Assembly: GCA_016708725.1 (NCBI GenBank)
Contig: JADJFE010000004.1
Location: forward strand, 1 to 64,000
Reading direction: 5' to 3'
DNA: 64,000 nt
Source: Candidatus Aalborgicola bjergmarkensis
GTDB taxonomy: Bacteria; Pseudomonadota; Gammaproteobacteria; Burkholderiales; Burkholderiaceae_C
This document shows, piece by piece, positions 1-7,967 of this stretch. The notes beneath the pieces were generated by a model that had not been told where the DNA came from, ran no database searches, and saw only the letters and a program-made list of their open reading frames with translations. The position numbers and the translations under genes were made by a program. The stretch's first letter is position 1, and the number at the start of each line of letters is the position of its first letter.

Positions 1-255
1 TAAAACCTCCTTGTTATCCCCGTGATAGAGCAAACCGCCCTGCGGCAAGTCCTTGGGCCACTTGGACCAATCGGCGGAACTCGGGGGCAATGGGTGTGCG
101 GCATCTTCCGCACTGAAACGCTCAATATGCTGGGCGGGGAACGCAGTGACACGGCCCAGCGGTTTCTTGCCTACCCAACTGAGCATGGGGCGGCCTTTGG
201 CGCGGCTTACCGTTACATCGGTGGGTTTTTTGGTGTTCAGCGGGGTCGATGTCAT
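1..255 (-). CDS. Site-specific DNA-methyltransferase, N-terminal part only (cut by window edge)
   Basis: Open minus-strand frame from an ATG at 255 to the left edge, 85 codons with no stop. The translation begins MTSTPLNTKKPTDV and contains GRPMLSWVGKKPLGRVTAF, AQHIERF and KDLPQGGLLYHGDNKEVL. That arrangement is typical of the N-terminus of adenine-specific (type III Mod-like) methylases, where the HGDNKEVL stretch precedes the DPP(F/Y) catalytic motif. The catalytic motif itself lies outside the window. Its ATG shares one base with the TAA of the upstream HTH gene (TAATG), so the three genes TumE-HTH-methylase read as one translationally coupled operon. The family call is from memory of homologues. 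Confidence 0.75.
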   Translation of the reverse strand, partial: MTSTPLNTKKPTDVTVSRAKGRPMLSWVGKKPLGRVTAFPAQHIERFSAEDAAHPLPPSSADWSKWPKDLPQGGLLYHGDNKEVL

Positions 256-608
256 TAAGCTGCTTTCAGATACATATCAATGTGCATAGAAGAATAAGGG
301 CACACCACGCCGCCACTCTCGGTACGCTCCACCAAGCCCAGCCCAGCCAAGATCACCACGTCTTCATGCACGCGCTTGACATCGCGGCCCACGGCACGGG
401 CCAGCTCCCGCACCGAAAGCTCACCCCGACCTTGCGCTGCATGGATGATTTCCCAGCGCTTTTCAGTGAGCTGCCCAAAAAATTGACCGGGACTCTCAAA
501 GTTCAGCACTTCGCCCTGGTAGGTGTCCGCTTTCGCGGCCTGCCCCAGGGCACGCAAGGCATCTTTCCAGTCCGGCTGCAGGGTGATGGTGAGGTAGCGG
601 TCGGTCAT
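255..608 (-). CDS. HTH transcriptional regulator, probable antitoxin of a TumE-type pair
   Basis: 117 aa. The C-terminal half is a winged-helix DNA-binding domain: KRWEIIHAAQGRGELSVREL, then ARAVGRDVKRVHEDV as recognition helix and LVERTESGGVV as wing. It resembles the HVO_A0114-type putative DNA-binding proteins that pair with TumE/DUF6516 toxins. Its start overlaps the end of the upstream TumE-like gene by 4 nt (ATGA) and its stop overlaps the methylase start by 1 nt. Likely role is to neutralise the partner and autoregulate the operon. The antitoxin role is inferred from the pairing, not from a toxin-binding motif. Confidence 0.7.
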   Translation of the reverse strand: MTDRYLTITLQPDWKDALRALGQAAKADTYQGEVLNFESPGQFFGQLTEKRWEIIHAAQGRGELSVRELARAVGRDVKRVHEDVVILAGLGLVERTESGGVVCPYSSMHIDMYLKAA

Positions 609-889
609 TCTGTTCTCCTGGCAGCCACGGCTGCAATAAAGTCTTCCATCAACTGCGGCACGCTGGTGAAGGTGTAGGGCACTTCAATACCATCCAGGTG
701 GTAGTGGTCGCCCTTGCCGCGTTCGTTGTCAAAACCCACCACGCGAACACCGTCCACCACGTAAACCGCGCTGTATTTGTAGTCGTGCCCGGTGGGTGGC
801 ACGGGTACCGGTACTTTCCACACCACTACCTCCAGAATGTCTCCACCGGGTGTGATGTCTTTGAAGCGGGTGATTAGTTGGGCTGACAT
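605..889 (-). CDS. TumE-like (DUF6516) toxin-family protein
   Basis: 94 aa, starting MSAQLITRFKDITPGGDILEVVVWKVP. The YSAVYVVDGVRVVGFDNERGKGDHYH segment, with its acidic/basic strand followed by a GxxxPY element and a C-terminal helix, is what I associate with the TumE/DUF6516 family of small toxins. It is the first gene of a three-gene minus-strand operon with an HTH protein and a DNA methylase. A 28-nt gap separates it from an unrecognised upstream remnant. Toxicity is inferred from family knowledge only. Confidence 0.65.
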   Translation of the reverse strand: MSAQLITRFKDITPGGDILEVVVWKVPVPVPPTGHDYKYSAVYVVDGVRVVGFDNERGKGDHYHLDGIEVPYTFTSVPQLMEDFIAAVAARRTE

Positions 890-916
890 GTTGGCAATTA
901 TGACAACAAAAGGCGA

Positions 917-1241
917 TTACGGCAGACAGATGAAGTCCAGTACGGTCTTTTTCCCCGCGTCATGCAAGGCGGTTGGTGGGGGTGCAGACACATCGGCGGA
1001 GACGGCCCTGCGCTGGATGCGGAGCAAGCGTTTCTTGATCAGCAAAGCTGGCAAGTGCGGCTTGTGCAGGTGAATGGTCTTTTCGACCCGCTCGGTTTGC
1101 TGGGTGTCCAGCGACTTGAGGCTGGTGCCGTAGGTCTCGGTCAACTGGTCTTCCAACGTCTTTTTGTTGCTGGCTGGCGACGATAAGGTTGGTTTCCTGT
1201 GCCAGGTAGTCGATCGTGGTGTAGTTCGCGCCGTTGGGGCC
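917..1241 (-). pseudogene. Unrecognised gene remnant upstream of the TumE operon
   Basis: A minus-strand frame of about 79 codons (1156 down to 917) has protein-like composition and ends LDFICLP before TAA. Its only in-frame start is a TTG. Coding sense seems to continue upstream in another frame (GANYTTIDYLAQETN at about 1231-1187), with a CCAGCCAGC duplication near 1170-1178 at the switch. That suggests a 4-bp duplication frameshift. The upstream end abuts the MITE-like element at 1243. I do not recognise the family. Confidence 0.35.
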
Positions 1242-1242
1242 G

Positions 1243-1610
1243 GGTGCGATTCAAAGTGATGAGGTCGTTGGGTTTTTACTCCCTCGCCCCGGCGGGGAGA
1301 GGGGACTGGCTTGTCATGGTGCGGCTCTCTGGATGTTCTGCGGTGCTGTGGACGGGGTTATTGTTGCTATATTGTTAATAGCTTTAACCGCACATCCCAC
1401 GGGGGCTGGAGGCTTATTTGATGCCTTATTTGTGGCCAAAAAGATGCCACAAAGGCTTGCAAGAGGGTTTCGCATCGCAGTTTTTGCATTTGTAATATCA
1501 CGGGCAATATGAAATTCCAGCGCAAAGCCACCAGCAGCCCCTCTTCCCAGCCCTCTCCCCGCCGGGGCGAGGGAGCTAAATCCAACGACCTCATCACTTT
1601 GAATCGCACC
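1243..1610. mobile_element. MITE-like element, copy A, with about 60-bp terminal inverted repeats and an 11-bp target duplication
   Basis: The left end starts GGTGCGATTCAAAGTGATG and the right end finishes CATCACTTTGAATCGCACC. The inverted match continues inward about 60 bp through the CTCCCTCGCCCCGGCGGGG tract with only a few differences. The element is bracketed by CGTTGGGGCCG at 1232-1242 and 1611-1621, an apparent 11-bp target duplication. It carries no convincing ORF. Inside is one copy of the window-wide AATAGCT palindromic repeat (about 1370-1415). Related copies lie at 14578-15032, 37821-38071 and, decayed, near 21223-21399. Confidence 0.75.
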
Positions 1611-1860
1611 CGTTGGGGCCGACGATGCGGGTCCAGTGTCCGGCGTCCGGCGGTGATCGGCAGGTCAATGCCGTGCAGTACCTCGGTATTTCCGAGGCTA
1701 GCCCTTATGGACTGTGCGAGAACAGCTATTTTTTCATAGTACGCTGCGCACCACTCCCTGCCGGTGCATCAGCCACAGCAAATAGCCGCCGCCCAGCAGC
1801 GCGGTCAGCACGCCCACGGGCAACTCCTGCGGGGCGACAACCCAGCGCGAGAGGGCGGTC
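1611..1860 (-). pseudogene. Remnant of a btuC-btuD junction
   Basis: The sequence is nearly the same as 29717-29955. It covers the first codons of btuD back from the Walker A region (GGCCCCAACGG on the minus strand), the AATAGCT repeat in the btuD N-terminus (about 1690-1735), and the last 40 or so codons of btuC. Similarity stops near 1860. MITE copy A inserted exactly at the Walker A coding sequence. Both genes are truncated and non-functional here. Confidence 0.75.
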
Positions 1861-1916
1861 TACAACGGCAGGCGGCATTTTGGCCGTGCTTGGCGCATAG
1901 CCGCTGATTGCGGGCC

Positions 1917-1949
1917 AAATGACTGGCAAAATCACCGCCACCCGTGACC
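1917..1949. repeat. 33-bp repeat shared with 21400-21432
   Basis: Identical 33-bp copies occur at 1917-1949 and 21400-21432, beginning AAATGACTGGCAAAATCACC and ending ACCCGTGACC. Both lie at the edge of decayed btu/MITE debris, immediately before a different coding sequence (hsdR here, an amidase fragment there). It may be the end of an unrecognised mobile element or a recombination point. No function is visible. Confidence 0.6.
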
Positions 1950-1956
1950 CCGCCCC

Positions 1957-4900
1957 ATGGAAAATAACATCCGCTCCAACTTTGACATGCTGCGCGCCTA
2001 TGAGGCACAGCTTTGGCGTTTGGGTGCCTTGGCCGAGCGCTACTTTGCAGAAGACCCCAACACCAGCTTGCTGAAACTGCGCCAGTTGTCTGAGCTATTG
2101 GCCCAGTCATTGGCCGCGCGCACCGGCCTCTACACCCACCCGGAAGAATCGCAATATGAACTGATTCGCCGCCTGCAAGGCGAAGGTGTGCTGCCCAAGG
2201 AGGTCAAACAAATCCTGGATCAAATCCGTGTCACCGGCAACGCGGCCAACCACGCCTTGCAGGGCGACCACGCTGCTGCACTGTCCACGCTCAAACTTTG
2301 TTGGCAGTTGTGCCTGTGGTTTCACCGTACCTTCAAAGACTCGGCCTATCGATCCGGGCCTTTTGTGCCGCCACAAGCCCCCATTGACGAAAGCGCCGAG
2401 TTGCAATCCACCAGAACCCAGCTTTCGTCCTTGAGTGAAGAGCGCGGAATCTGGGAGCAGTTGGCAACCGAGTCAGACAAAGACAAGGCACTGCTGGCCG
2501 AGCAACTGGCGGTATTACAAGCCGCCGCAGTGGCAGCGCCCACCGCACAGTTCAATCACTACATTCGGTCTGCCGCCACCGCCGCCACGCAAGTCCAGCT
2601 GGACGAATCAGAGACACGCCGTATCATCGACGAGCAATTGCGCCAGGCGGGCTGGGATGTAGACACCCCAACCCTGCGTTACAGCAAAGGCACCCGCCCG
2701 CAGCGCGGCCGCAACATGGCTATTGCCGAATGGCCTTGTGACGGTTATGCGGCCGACTACGTACTCTTCCACGGCCTCACCCCCATGGCGGTGGTGGAGG
2801 CCAAACGCAAAAACGTCGATGTCTCCGCCGCCTTGCAGCAAGCCAAGCGCTATAGCCGCACGTTCAGCGCCAGCACTGAGACACAGCTCCATGATCGCAA
2901 CTGGGGCGCGCAGACTGAGTACCGCATTCCTTTTGTGTTCTCCGCCAACGGCAGGCCCTACTTGCGCCAACTCGCCACCAAAAGCGGCATCTGGTTTTGT
3001 GACCTGCGCCAAACGGAAAACCGCAGCCAGGCTTTGGACGGCTGGTACAGCCCCGCTGGCCTCAAAAGCCTGCTGCAAACCGATGCAGAACGCGCGCACC
3101 AGCAACTGGACCACACGGCATTCAACTTTGGCTTCGCTCTACGGCCTTACCAACAATCCGCCATTCTGGAAACTGAAGCACGCATAAGCCAGGGCCAACG
3201 CGAGATTTTGCTGGCCATGGCCACCGGCACCGGCAAGACCAAAACCTGCATTGCGCTGATTTACCGCCTGCTCAAAGCCCAGCGTTTTCGCCGCATCCTG
3301 TTTTTGGTCGACCGCTCCGCCTTGGGTGAGCAAGCCGCCAACGCGTTCAAAGACACGCGCATGGAGCGCCTGCAAACCTTTGCCGACATCTTTGGCATCA
3401 AAGAGCTGCAAGACCAGTCGCCCGACGACGATACCGCCGTGCACCTTGCCACCGTGCAAGGCATGATGCGCCGCGTGTTGTTCCCCGCAGACGGCGTAGC
3501 ACCGCCCACGGTGGACCAATACGACTGCGTGGTGATTGACGAATGCCACCGTGGCTACACGCTGGACCGCGAAATGTCCGACACCGAACTGAGTTTTCGC
3601 ACACTTGACGACTACATCTCCAAATACCGCCGCGTGCTGGACTACTTTGATGCCGTCAAAATTGGCCTTACCGCCACCCCCGCCCTGCACACCACCGAAA
3701 TCTTTGGCCCGCCGGTCTACACCTACAGCTACCGTGAAGCCGTGGTCGATGGCTACCTGGTGGACTACGAGCCGCCCATCCAGATTTATACCGAACTCTC
3801 GCAAAACGGCATGCACTGGAAGCTGGGCGACGAAGTCAAGGTCTATGACACCGGGCGCAACCAGATCGACCTGTTCAAAGCGCCGGACGACATCAACCTG
3901 AACGTCGAAGACTTCAACCGCAAAGTCATCACCCGAGCGTTCAACCAAGCCATTTGCAACTACCTGGCGCAAGAGATTGACCCCACCGGCCTGCGCAAAA
4001 CCCTGATATTTTGCGTCAACACCGACCATGCCGACCTGGTGGTGGACGTGCTCAAAGACGCGTTCCAAACCCAATACGGCAGCGTGGAAGACGATGCTGT
4101 CATCAAAATCACCGGCAATGCCGACAAGCCGCTGGGCCTGATTCGCCGCTTCAGAAACGAGCGCCTGCCCAACGTGGCGGTCACCGTGGACCTGCTCACC
4201 ACCGGCATCGACGTGCCCGAAATCTGCAACCTGGTCTTTCTGCGCCAGGTGAACAGCCGTATCCTGTTTGACCAGATGCTGGGCCGCGCCACCCGCAAGT
4301 GTGACTTTGTCGATGGCGAGAAAAAAGACAGCTTCCGCGTGTTTGACGCGGTGCGCATCTTTGAAGCCATTGGCGACCTGACCGCCATGAAGCCGGTGGT
4401 GGTCAACCCCAACATCAGCTTTGCCCAGCTGGAGCAAGAAATGGTGCGCGTGCAAGACCCTGCCGCGCGCGAACTGGTGCGCGAACAGTTTTTGGCCAAA
4501 CTGCAGGTCAAAAAACGCCACCTGGACGACCAAGCCACGCAAGACTTTGAAACCAAAGCGGGTATGCGCATGGACGCATTCATCCAGAAGCTGCGTACCC
4601 TGTCGGTAGACGAGATTGCCCATTGGTTCATCCAAAACCCCCACCTGGGCGAAGTGCTGGACCGCAAGCGCCAAGGCACCGGCCAGCCCGTCTTCATCTC
4701 CGACCACCCGGACGAACTGCACCACACCGACCGTGGCTACGGCAATGCCAGCAAGCCCGCAGACTATTTGCAAGCGTTCAAAGATTTCATCGCCAGCCAC
4801 CGCAACGAGCTGCCCGCCCTCATCACCGTGCTCACCCGCCCGCGTGACCTGACCCGCAAACAACTCAAAGAACTGGTGCTCGCGCTGGATCAGGCGGGCT

Positions 4901-5289
4901 TTACCGAAATGCGCCTGGCCACCGCTTGGCGCGAGCTGAGCAACCAGGACATTGCCGCCCGCATCATTGGCTACATACGCCAGGCCGCTATGGGCGATGC
5001 GCTGGTGCCCTATACCGAGCGCGTAGACCACGCACTGCAAAACCTGCTGACCAAGCCCTCGAATAACAAGCCCTGGACGCAACCGCAGCGCGACTGGCTC
5101 AAACGCATAGCCGCACAAACCAAAGCCAACCTGTTGGTAGACCGCGCCGCGCTGGACGACCCCGACCTGATCTTCAAACGCGATGGCGGCGGCTTTGCCC
5201 GGCTGGACAAACTTTTCAACGGCCAACTCCAGAGCGTGCTGGAAGCCTTCAACGAGGCCCTGTGGGCCGACGACCAAAAATCCGCCTGA
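1957..5289 (+). CDS. hsdR: Type I restriction enzyme, endonuclease/translocase subunit HsdR
   Basis: 1110 aa, the motor and nuclease subunit that cleaves unmethylated DNA after ATP-driven translocation. An N-terminal DUF4145-like helical region (about 10-130) precedes the HsdR nuclease domain, with ADYVLF and VVEAKRKN (about 266-286) as PD-ExK core. Next comes a superfamily 2 helicase: Walker A ATGTGKT (about 420), DECH-type VVIDECHRG (about 523), GLTATP, and motif VI within FDQMLGRATR. An EcoEI-type C-terminal domain runs from about 830 to the end. The ATG at 1957 directly follows decayed repeat DNA, and no strong ribosome site is seen. hsdM follows 27 nt downstream. Confidence 0.95.
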   Translation: MENNIRSNFDMLRAYEAQLWRLGALAERYFAEDPNTSLLKLRQLSELLAQSLAARTGLYTHPEESQYELIRRLQGEGVLPKEVKQILDQIRVTGNAANHALQGDHAAALSTLKLCWQLCLWFHRTFKDSAYRSGPFVPPQAPIDESAELQSTRTQLSSLSEERGIWEQLATESDKDKALLAEQLAVLQAAAVAAPTAQFNHYIRSAATAATQVQLDESETRRIIDEQLRQAGWDVDTPTLRYSKGTRPQRGRNMAIAEWPCDGYAADYVLFHGLTPMAVVEAKRKNVDVSAALQQAKRYSRTFSASTETQLHDRNWGAQTEYRIPFVFSANGRPYLRQLATKSGIWFCDLRQTENRSQALDGWYSPAGLKSLLQTDAERAHQQLDHTAFNFGFALRPYQQSAILETEARISQGQREILLAMATGTGKTKTCIALIYRLLKAQRFRRILFLVDRSALGEQAANAFKDTRMERLQTFADIFGIKELQDQSPDDDTAVHLATVQGMMRRVLFPADGVAPPTVDQYDCVVIDECHRGYTLDREMSDTELSFRTLDDYISKYRRVLDYFDAVKIGLTATPALHTTEIFGPPVYTYSYREAVVDGYLVDYEPPIQIYTELSQNGMHWKLGDEVKVYDTGRNQIDLFKAPDDINLNVEDFNRKVITRAFNQAICNYLAQEIDPTGLRKTLIFCVNTDHADLVVDVLKDAFQTQYGSVEDDAVIKITGNADKPLGLIRRFRNERLPNVAVTVDLLTTGIDVPEICNLVFLRQVNSRILFDQMLGRATRKCDFVDGEKKDSFRVFDAVRIFEAIGDLTAMKPVVVNPNISFAQLEQEMVRVQDPAARELVREQFLAKLQVKKRHLDDQATQDFETKAGMRMDAFIQKLRTLSVDEIAHWFIQNPHLGEVLDRKRQGTGQPVFISDHPDELHHTDRGYGNASKPADYLQAFKDFIASHRNELPALITVLTRPRDLTRKQLKELVLALDQAGFTEMRLATAWRELSNQDIAARIIGYIRQAAMGDALVPYTERVDHALQNLLTKPSNNKPWTQPQRDWLKRIAAQTKANLLVDRAALDDPDLIFKRDGGGFARLDKLFNGQLQSVLEAFNEALWADDQKSA

Positions 5290-5316
5290 CTTTTACGCCA
5301 CACCACCAAAGACCCC

Positions 5317-6897
5317 ATGAACCCAATCAACCCCGCAGCGTCCGACATCGTTGCCAAGCTCTGGAACCTGTGCAACCTGCTGCGCGACGACGGTGTCACC
5401 TACCACCAGTATGTGAGCGAGCTCACCTACCTGCTGTTCTTGCGCATGATGCAAGAGACCGGGCAAGAAGACCGCTTGGTCATTCACAAAGCGCCCAAGA
5501 AAGGCGAACCACTTGCGCCGATGGATGGCACCCGCTGGGCCGACCTGATGGCTGCCTCCGCCCCTGAGCGGCTGGACTTGTACAAAGAACTGCTGCTGGA
5601 CTACGGCCTGCACGGCCAGGGCAGCGTGCAGCAAATCTATGCCAACGCCAGCACCTTCATCACCAAACCGGCCACTCTGTCCAAACTGGTGGTGGAGATT
5701 GACAAGCTTGACTGGTACAGCGTGCAACGCGACGACCTGGGCGACCTGTATGAAGGCCTGCTGGAGCGCAACGCCAACGAGAAGAAAAGCGGCGCAGGCC
5801 AGTACTTCACCCCGCGCGATTTGATTGACAGCATCGTCACCGTGTTGCAACCCACGCTGATGGATGTGATTCAAGACCCGGCAGCGGGCACCGGCGGCTT
5901 TTTGATTGCCGCCAACAACTACCTGCGCGGCAAATACCAACCCGAAGACCGCAGCGAGGCCCAGCAGCGCAAGTACCGCAACAGCACCTTTTACGGCATG
6001 GAACTGGTGCAAGACACGCACCGCCTGGCGCTGATGAACATGCTGCTGCACGGCATTGAAGGCGGCATCCAGTTTGGCGACACCCTGGGCGAAGAAGGCA
6101 CGCACCTGCCAGCCGCCACGCTCATCCTGAGCAACCCGCCCTTTGGCACCAAAAAAGGTGGCGGCCTGCCCACCCGCACCGACTTTACCTACCCCACCAC
6201 CAACAAGCAGTTTTGCTTTTTGCAACACATCTACCGCAACCTCAAGCCCGGTGGCCGCGCCGCTGTGGTGTTGCCCGACAACGTGTTGTTTGAAAGCAAT
6301 GTGGGTGCCGACATACGCCGCGACCTGATGGACAAGTGCAACCTGCACACCATCCTGCGCCTGCCCACCGGCATCTTCTACGCCCAGGGTGTCAAAACCA
6401 ACGTGCTGTTTTTCACCCGTGGCAAGACTGACAAGGGCAATACCAGCCAAGTGTGGGTGTACGACATGCGCGCCAACATGCCCCAGTTTGGCAAACGCAC
6501 CCCGTTTACCCGCGCCTACTTTCGCACCGCTGCGGATGCTGCACCCGATGTGCCGCGTGACAAATTTGAAGACGTGTTTGGCACCGACCCCTGCGGCGGC
6601 CCCGCTGCCCTGGCCCAGCGCGTAGACACCGGCGAGGCTGGCCGCTGGCGCTGTTTTTCACGCGAGCACATCAAGGCCCGTGGCGACAACCTGGACATCA
6701 GCTGGCTCAAAGACGACAACTTGGAGTCGGCCGAGGCCCAGCGCGATGAGCCCGCCCTGGTCGCCCGCCTGGTCATGCGCGAGCTGACCGGCGCCATGGC
6801 CGACCTGCGCAGCCTGCTCGAAGAGCTGGGCGAAGACCCGGATGGGGCGCTGGAAGATTTGTTGATTGATGAAGAAGCGGTGAGGGACTTGGTATGA
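5317..6897 (+). CDS. hsdM: Type I restriction-modification methyltransferase subunit HsdM
   Basis: 526 aa N6-adenine methyltransferase. An N-terminal helical HsdM_N domain (about 8-130) is followed by the N6_Mtase domain. The SAM-binding motif I DPAAGTGGF is at about 187-195 and the catalytic NPPF (LSNPPFGTKKGG) at about 273. It acts with HsdS to modify the recognition site and with HsdR to restrict. Its TGA overlaps the ATG of the DUF1016 gene by 4 nt (ATGA), so that extra gene is translationally coupled inside the hsd operon. Confidence 0.95.
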   Translation: MNPINPAASDIVAKLWNLCNLLRDDGVTYHQYVSELTYLLFLRMMQETGQEDRLVIHKAPKKGEPLAPMDGTRWADLMAASAPERLDLYKELLLDYGLHGQGSVQQIYANASTFITKPATLSKLVVEIDKLDWYSVQRDDLGDLYEGLLERNANEKKSGAGQYFTPRDLIDSIVTVLQPTLMDVIQDPAAGTGGFLIAANNYLRGKYQPEDRSEAQQRKYRNSTFYGMELVQDTHRLALMNMLLHGIEGGIQFGDTLGEEGTHLPAATLILSNPPFGTKKGGGLPTRTDFTYPTTNKQFCFLQHIYRNLKPGGRAAVVLPDNVLFESNVGADIRRDLMDKCNLHTILRLPTGIFYAQGVKTNVLFFTRGKTDKGNTSQVWVYDMRANMPQFGKRTPFTRAYFRTAADAAPDVPRDKFEDVFGTDPCGGPAALAQRVDTGEAGRWRCFSREHIKARGDNLDISWLKDDNLESAEAQRDEPALVARLVMRELTGAMADLRSLLEELGEDPDGALEDLLIDEEAVRDLV

Positions 6898-7967
6898 GCA
6901 AACCACCAACCACAACAGAATACTCTCCTGACTCGCAGCCCCTTTATGCTGAACTTCGCGCACTGATAGCCAGCAGCCGTCAGCGCCTAGCCGGCGCGGT
7001 GAATGCGGAGCTAACCCGCCTGTACTGGACGGTAGGACAACGGCTGCGCACGGAGGTGCTGGGCGATACACGAGCCAGCTACGGCACCCAACTGCTGGAG
7101 CAATTGGGCCAACAACTGGCGCAGGAATTTGGCCGGGGCTTTGAGTCGCGCAACCTGCGCCGCATGGTGAAATTTGCGGAGAGCTTTCCCGATGCAGCAA
7201 TTGTGTCAACACTGTCGGCAAAATTGAGCTGGAGCCACATGGTCGCCATCGTGGCGCTCAAAACCCCGCAGGCGCGCCAGTTTTATGCCCGGCAGGCAGC
7301 ACAGGACGGCTGGAGCGTGCGCGAACTCCATCACCAAATCGAGCGCAAAGCCTTTGAGCGCACCGAGCTTGCCGCATTGCAAGCCTCCACCCCCGTTCGG
7401 GCTGAGCCGGTCGAAGCACAGAGCACCGCCCCCGCTCTCGTCTTCAAAGACCCTTACTTTCTGGACTTCCTGGGCTTGCGCCAAGGCCACGACGAAGCCG
7501 ACCTGGAAAGCGCCATCCTGCGCCAACTGGAAGCCTTCATCCTGGAGCTGGGCCGGGGCTTTGCGTTTGTGGAGCGGCAAAAGCGTATGGTCATCGACGG
7601 CGAAGACTTCTACCTGGACCTGCTTTTCTACCACCGCCGCCTGCGCCGCTTGGTGGCGATTGAACTCAAGCTGGGGCGCTTCAAAGCCGCCCACAAAGGC
7701 CAGATGGAGCTGTACCTGAAATGGCTGGATAAGCACGAGCGCCAGCCCGGTGAAGAAGCCCCCATCGGCCTCATTCTGTGCGCCGAATCCAGTCGCGAAC
7801 AAGTGGAACTGTTGCAAATGCACAAAGACGGCATCACCGTAGCTGAATATTGGACCGAGCTGCCGCCCAAGGCGGAGCTGGAAAAGCACCTGCACCAGGC
7901 CTTGCTGGAAGCGCGTGAGCGGCTGACGCGGCGGGGGGTGTTGTTGGGAGGGGGCGAGGATGAGTGA
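6894..7967 (+). CDS. DUF1016/YhcG-family PD-(D/E)XK nuclease-fold protein embedded in hsd operon
   Basis: 357 aa. The N-terminal DUF1016_N domain (about 15-155) has LYWTVGQRL and SWSHMVAIVALK. The C-terminal PDDEXK domain (about 180-335) has FKDPYFLDFLGL, GFAFVERQKRMVIDGEDFYLDL and VAIELKLGRFK, giving the D-x(n)-E-x-K core. It sits between hsdM and hsdS with 4-nt and 8-nt overlaps, so it is probably co-translated with the restriction enzyme. Its role there is unknown; an accessory nuclease is the natural guess. Between the two domains is a short insert, PVRAEPVEAQSTA, encoded by a dispersed DNA repeat at about 7395-7425. Confidence 0.85.
   Translation: MSKPPTTTEYSPDSQPLYAELRALIASSRQRLAGAVNAELTRLYWTVGQRLRTEVLGDTRASYGTQLLEQLGQQLAQEFGRGFESRNLRRMVKFAESFPDAAIVSTLSAKLSWSHMVAIVALKTPQARQFYARQAAQDGWSVRELHHQIERKAFERTELAALQASTPVRAEPVEAQSTAPALVFKDPYFLDFLGLRQGHDEADLESAILRQLEAFILELGRGFAFVERQKRMVIDGEDFYLDLLFYHRRLRRLVAIELKLGRFKAAHKGQMELYLKWLDKHERQPGEEAPIGLILCAESSREQVELLQMHKDGITVAEYWTELPPKAELEKHLHQALLEARERLTRRGVLLGGGEDE
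7393..7428. repeat. RAEPVEA-type dispersed repeat inserted in frame
   Basis: The segment containing CCGTTCGGGCTGAGCCGGTC followed by GAAGCACAG encodes VRAEPVEA between the two DUF1016 domains. This is a familiar short proteobacterial repeat (GTTCGGGCTGAGC-GTCGAAGC core), usually intergenic but sometimes read in frame. It lies in the interdomain linker, so insertion would be tolerated. Confidence 0.55.

Noticed and set aside
1234..1512. 92-codon ORF inside MITE copy A
   Set aside because: Composition follows the repeat, no ribosome site, and the frame is not kept in copies B and C.
3139..5277. 712-codon open frame antisense to hsdR
   Set aside because: Low-complexity V/H/G-rich translation produced by GC-biased codon use of hsdR on the other strand. 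No domain, start signal or context.
5293..6450. 385-codon frame antisense to hsdM
   Set aside because: Same antisense artefact; hsdM on the plus strand has all catalytic motifs.
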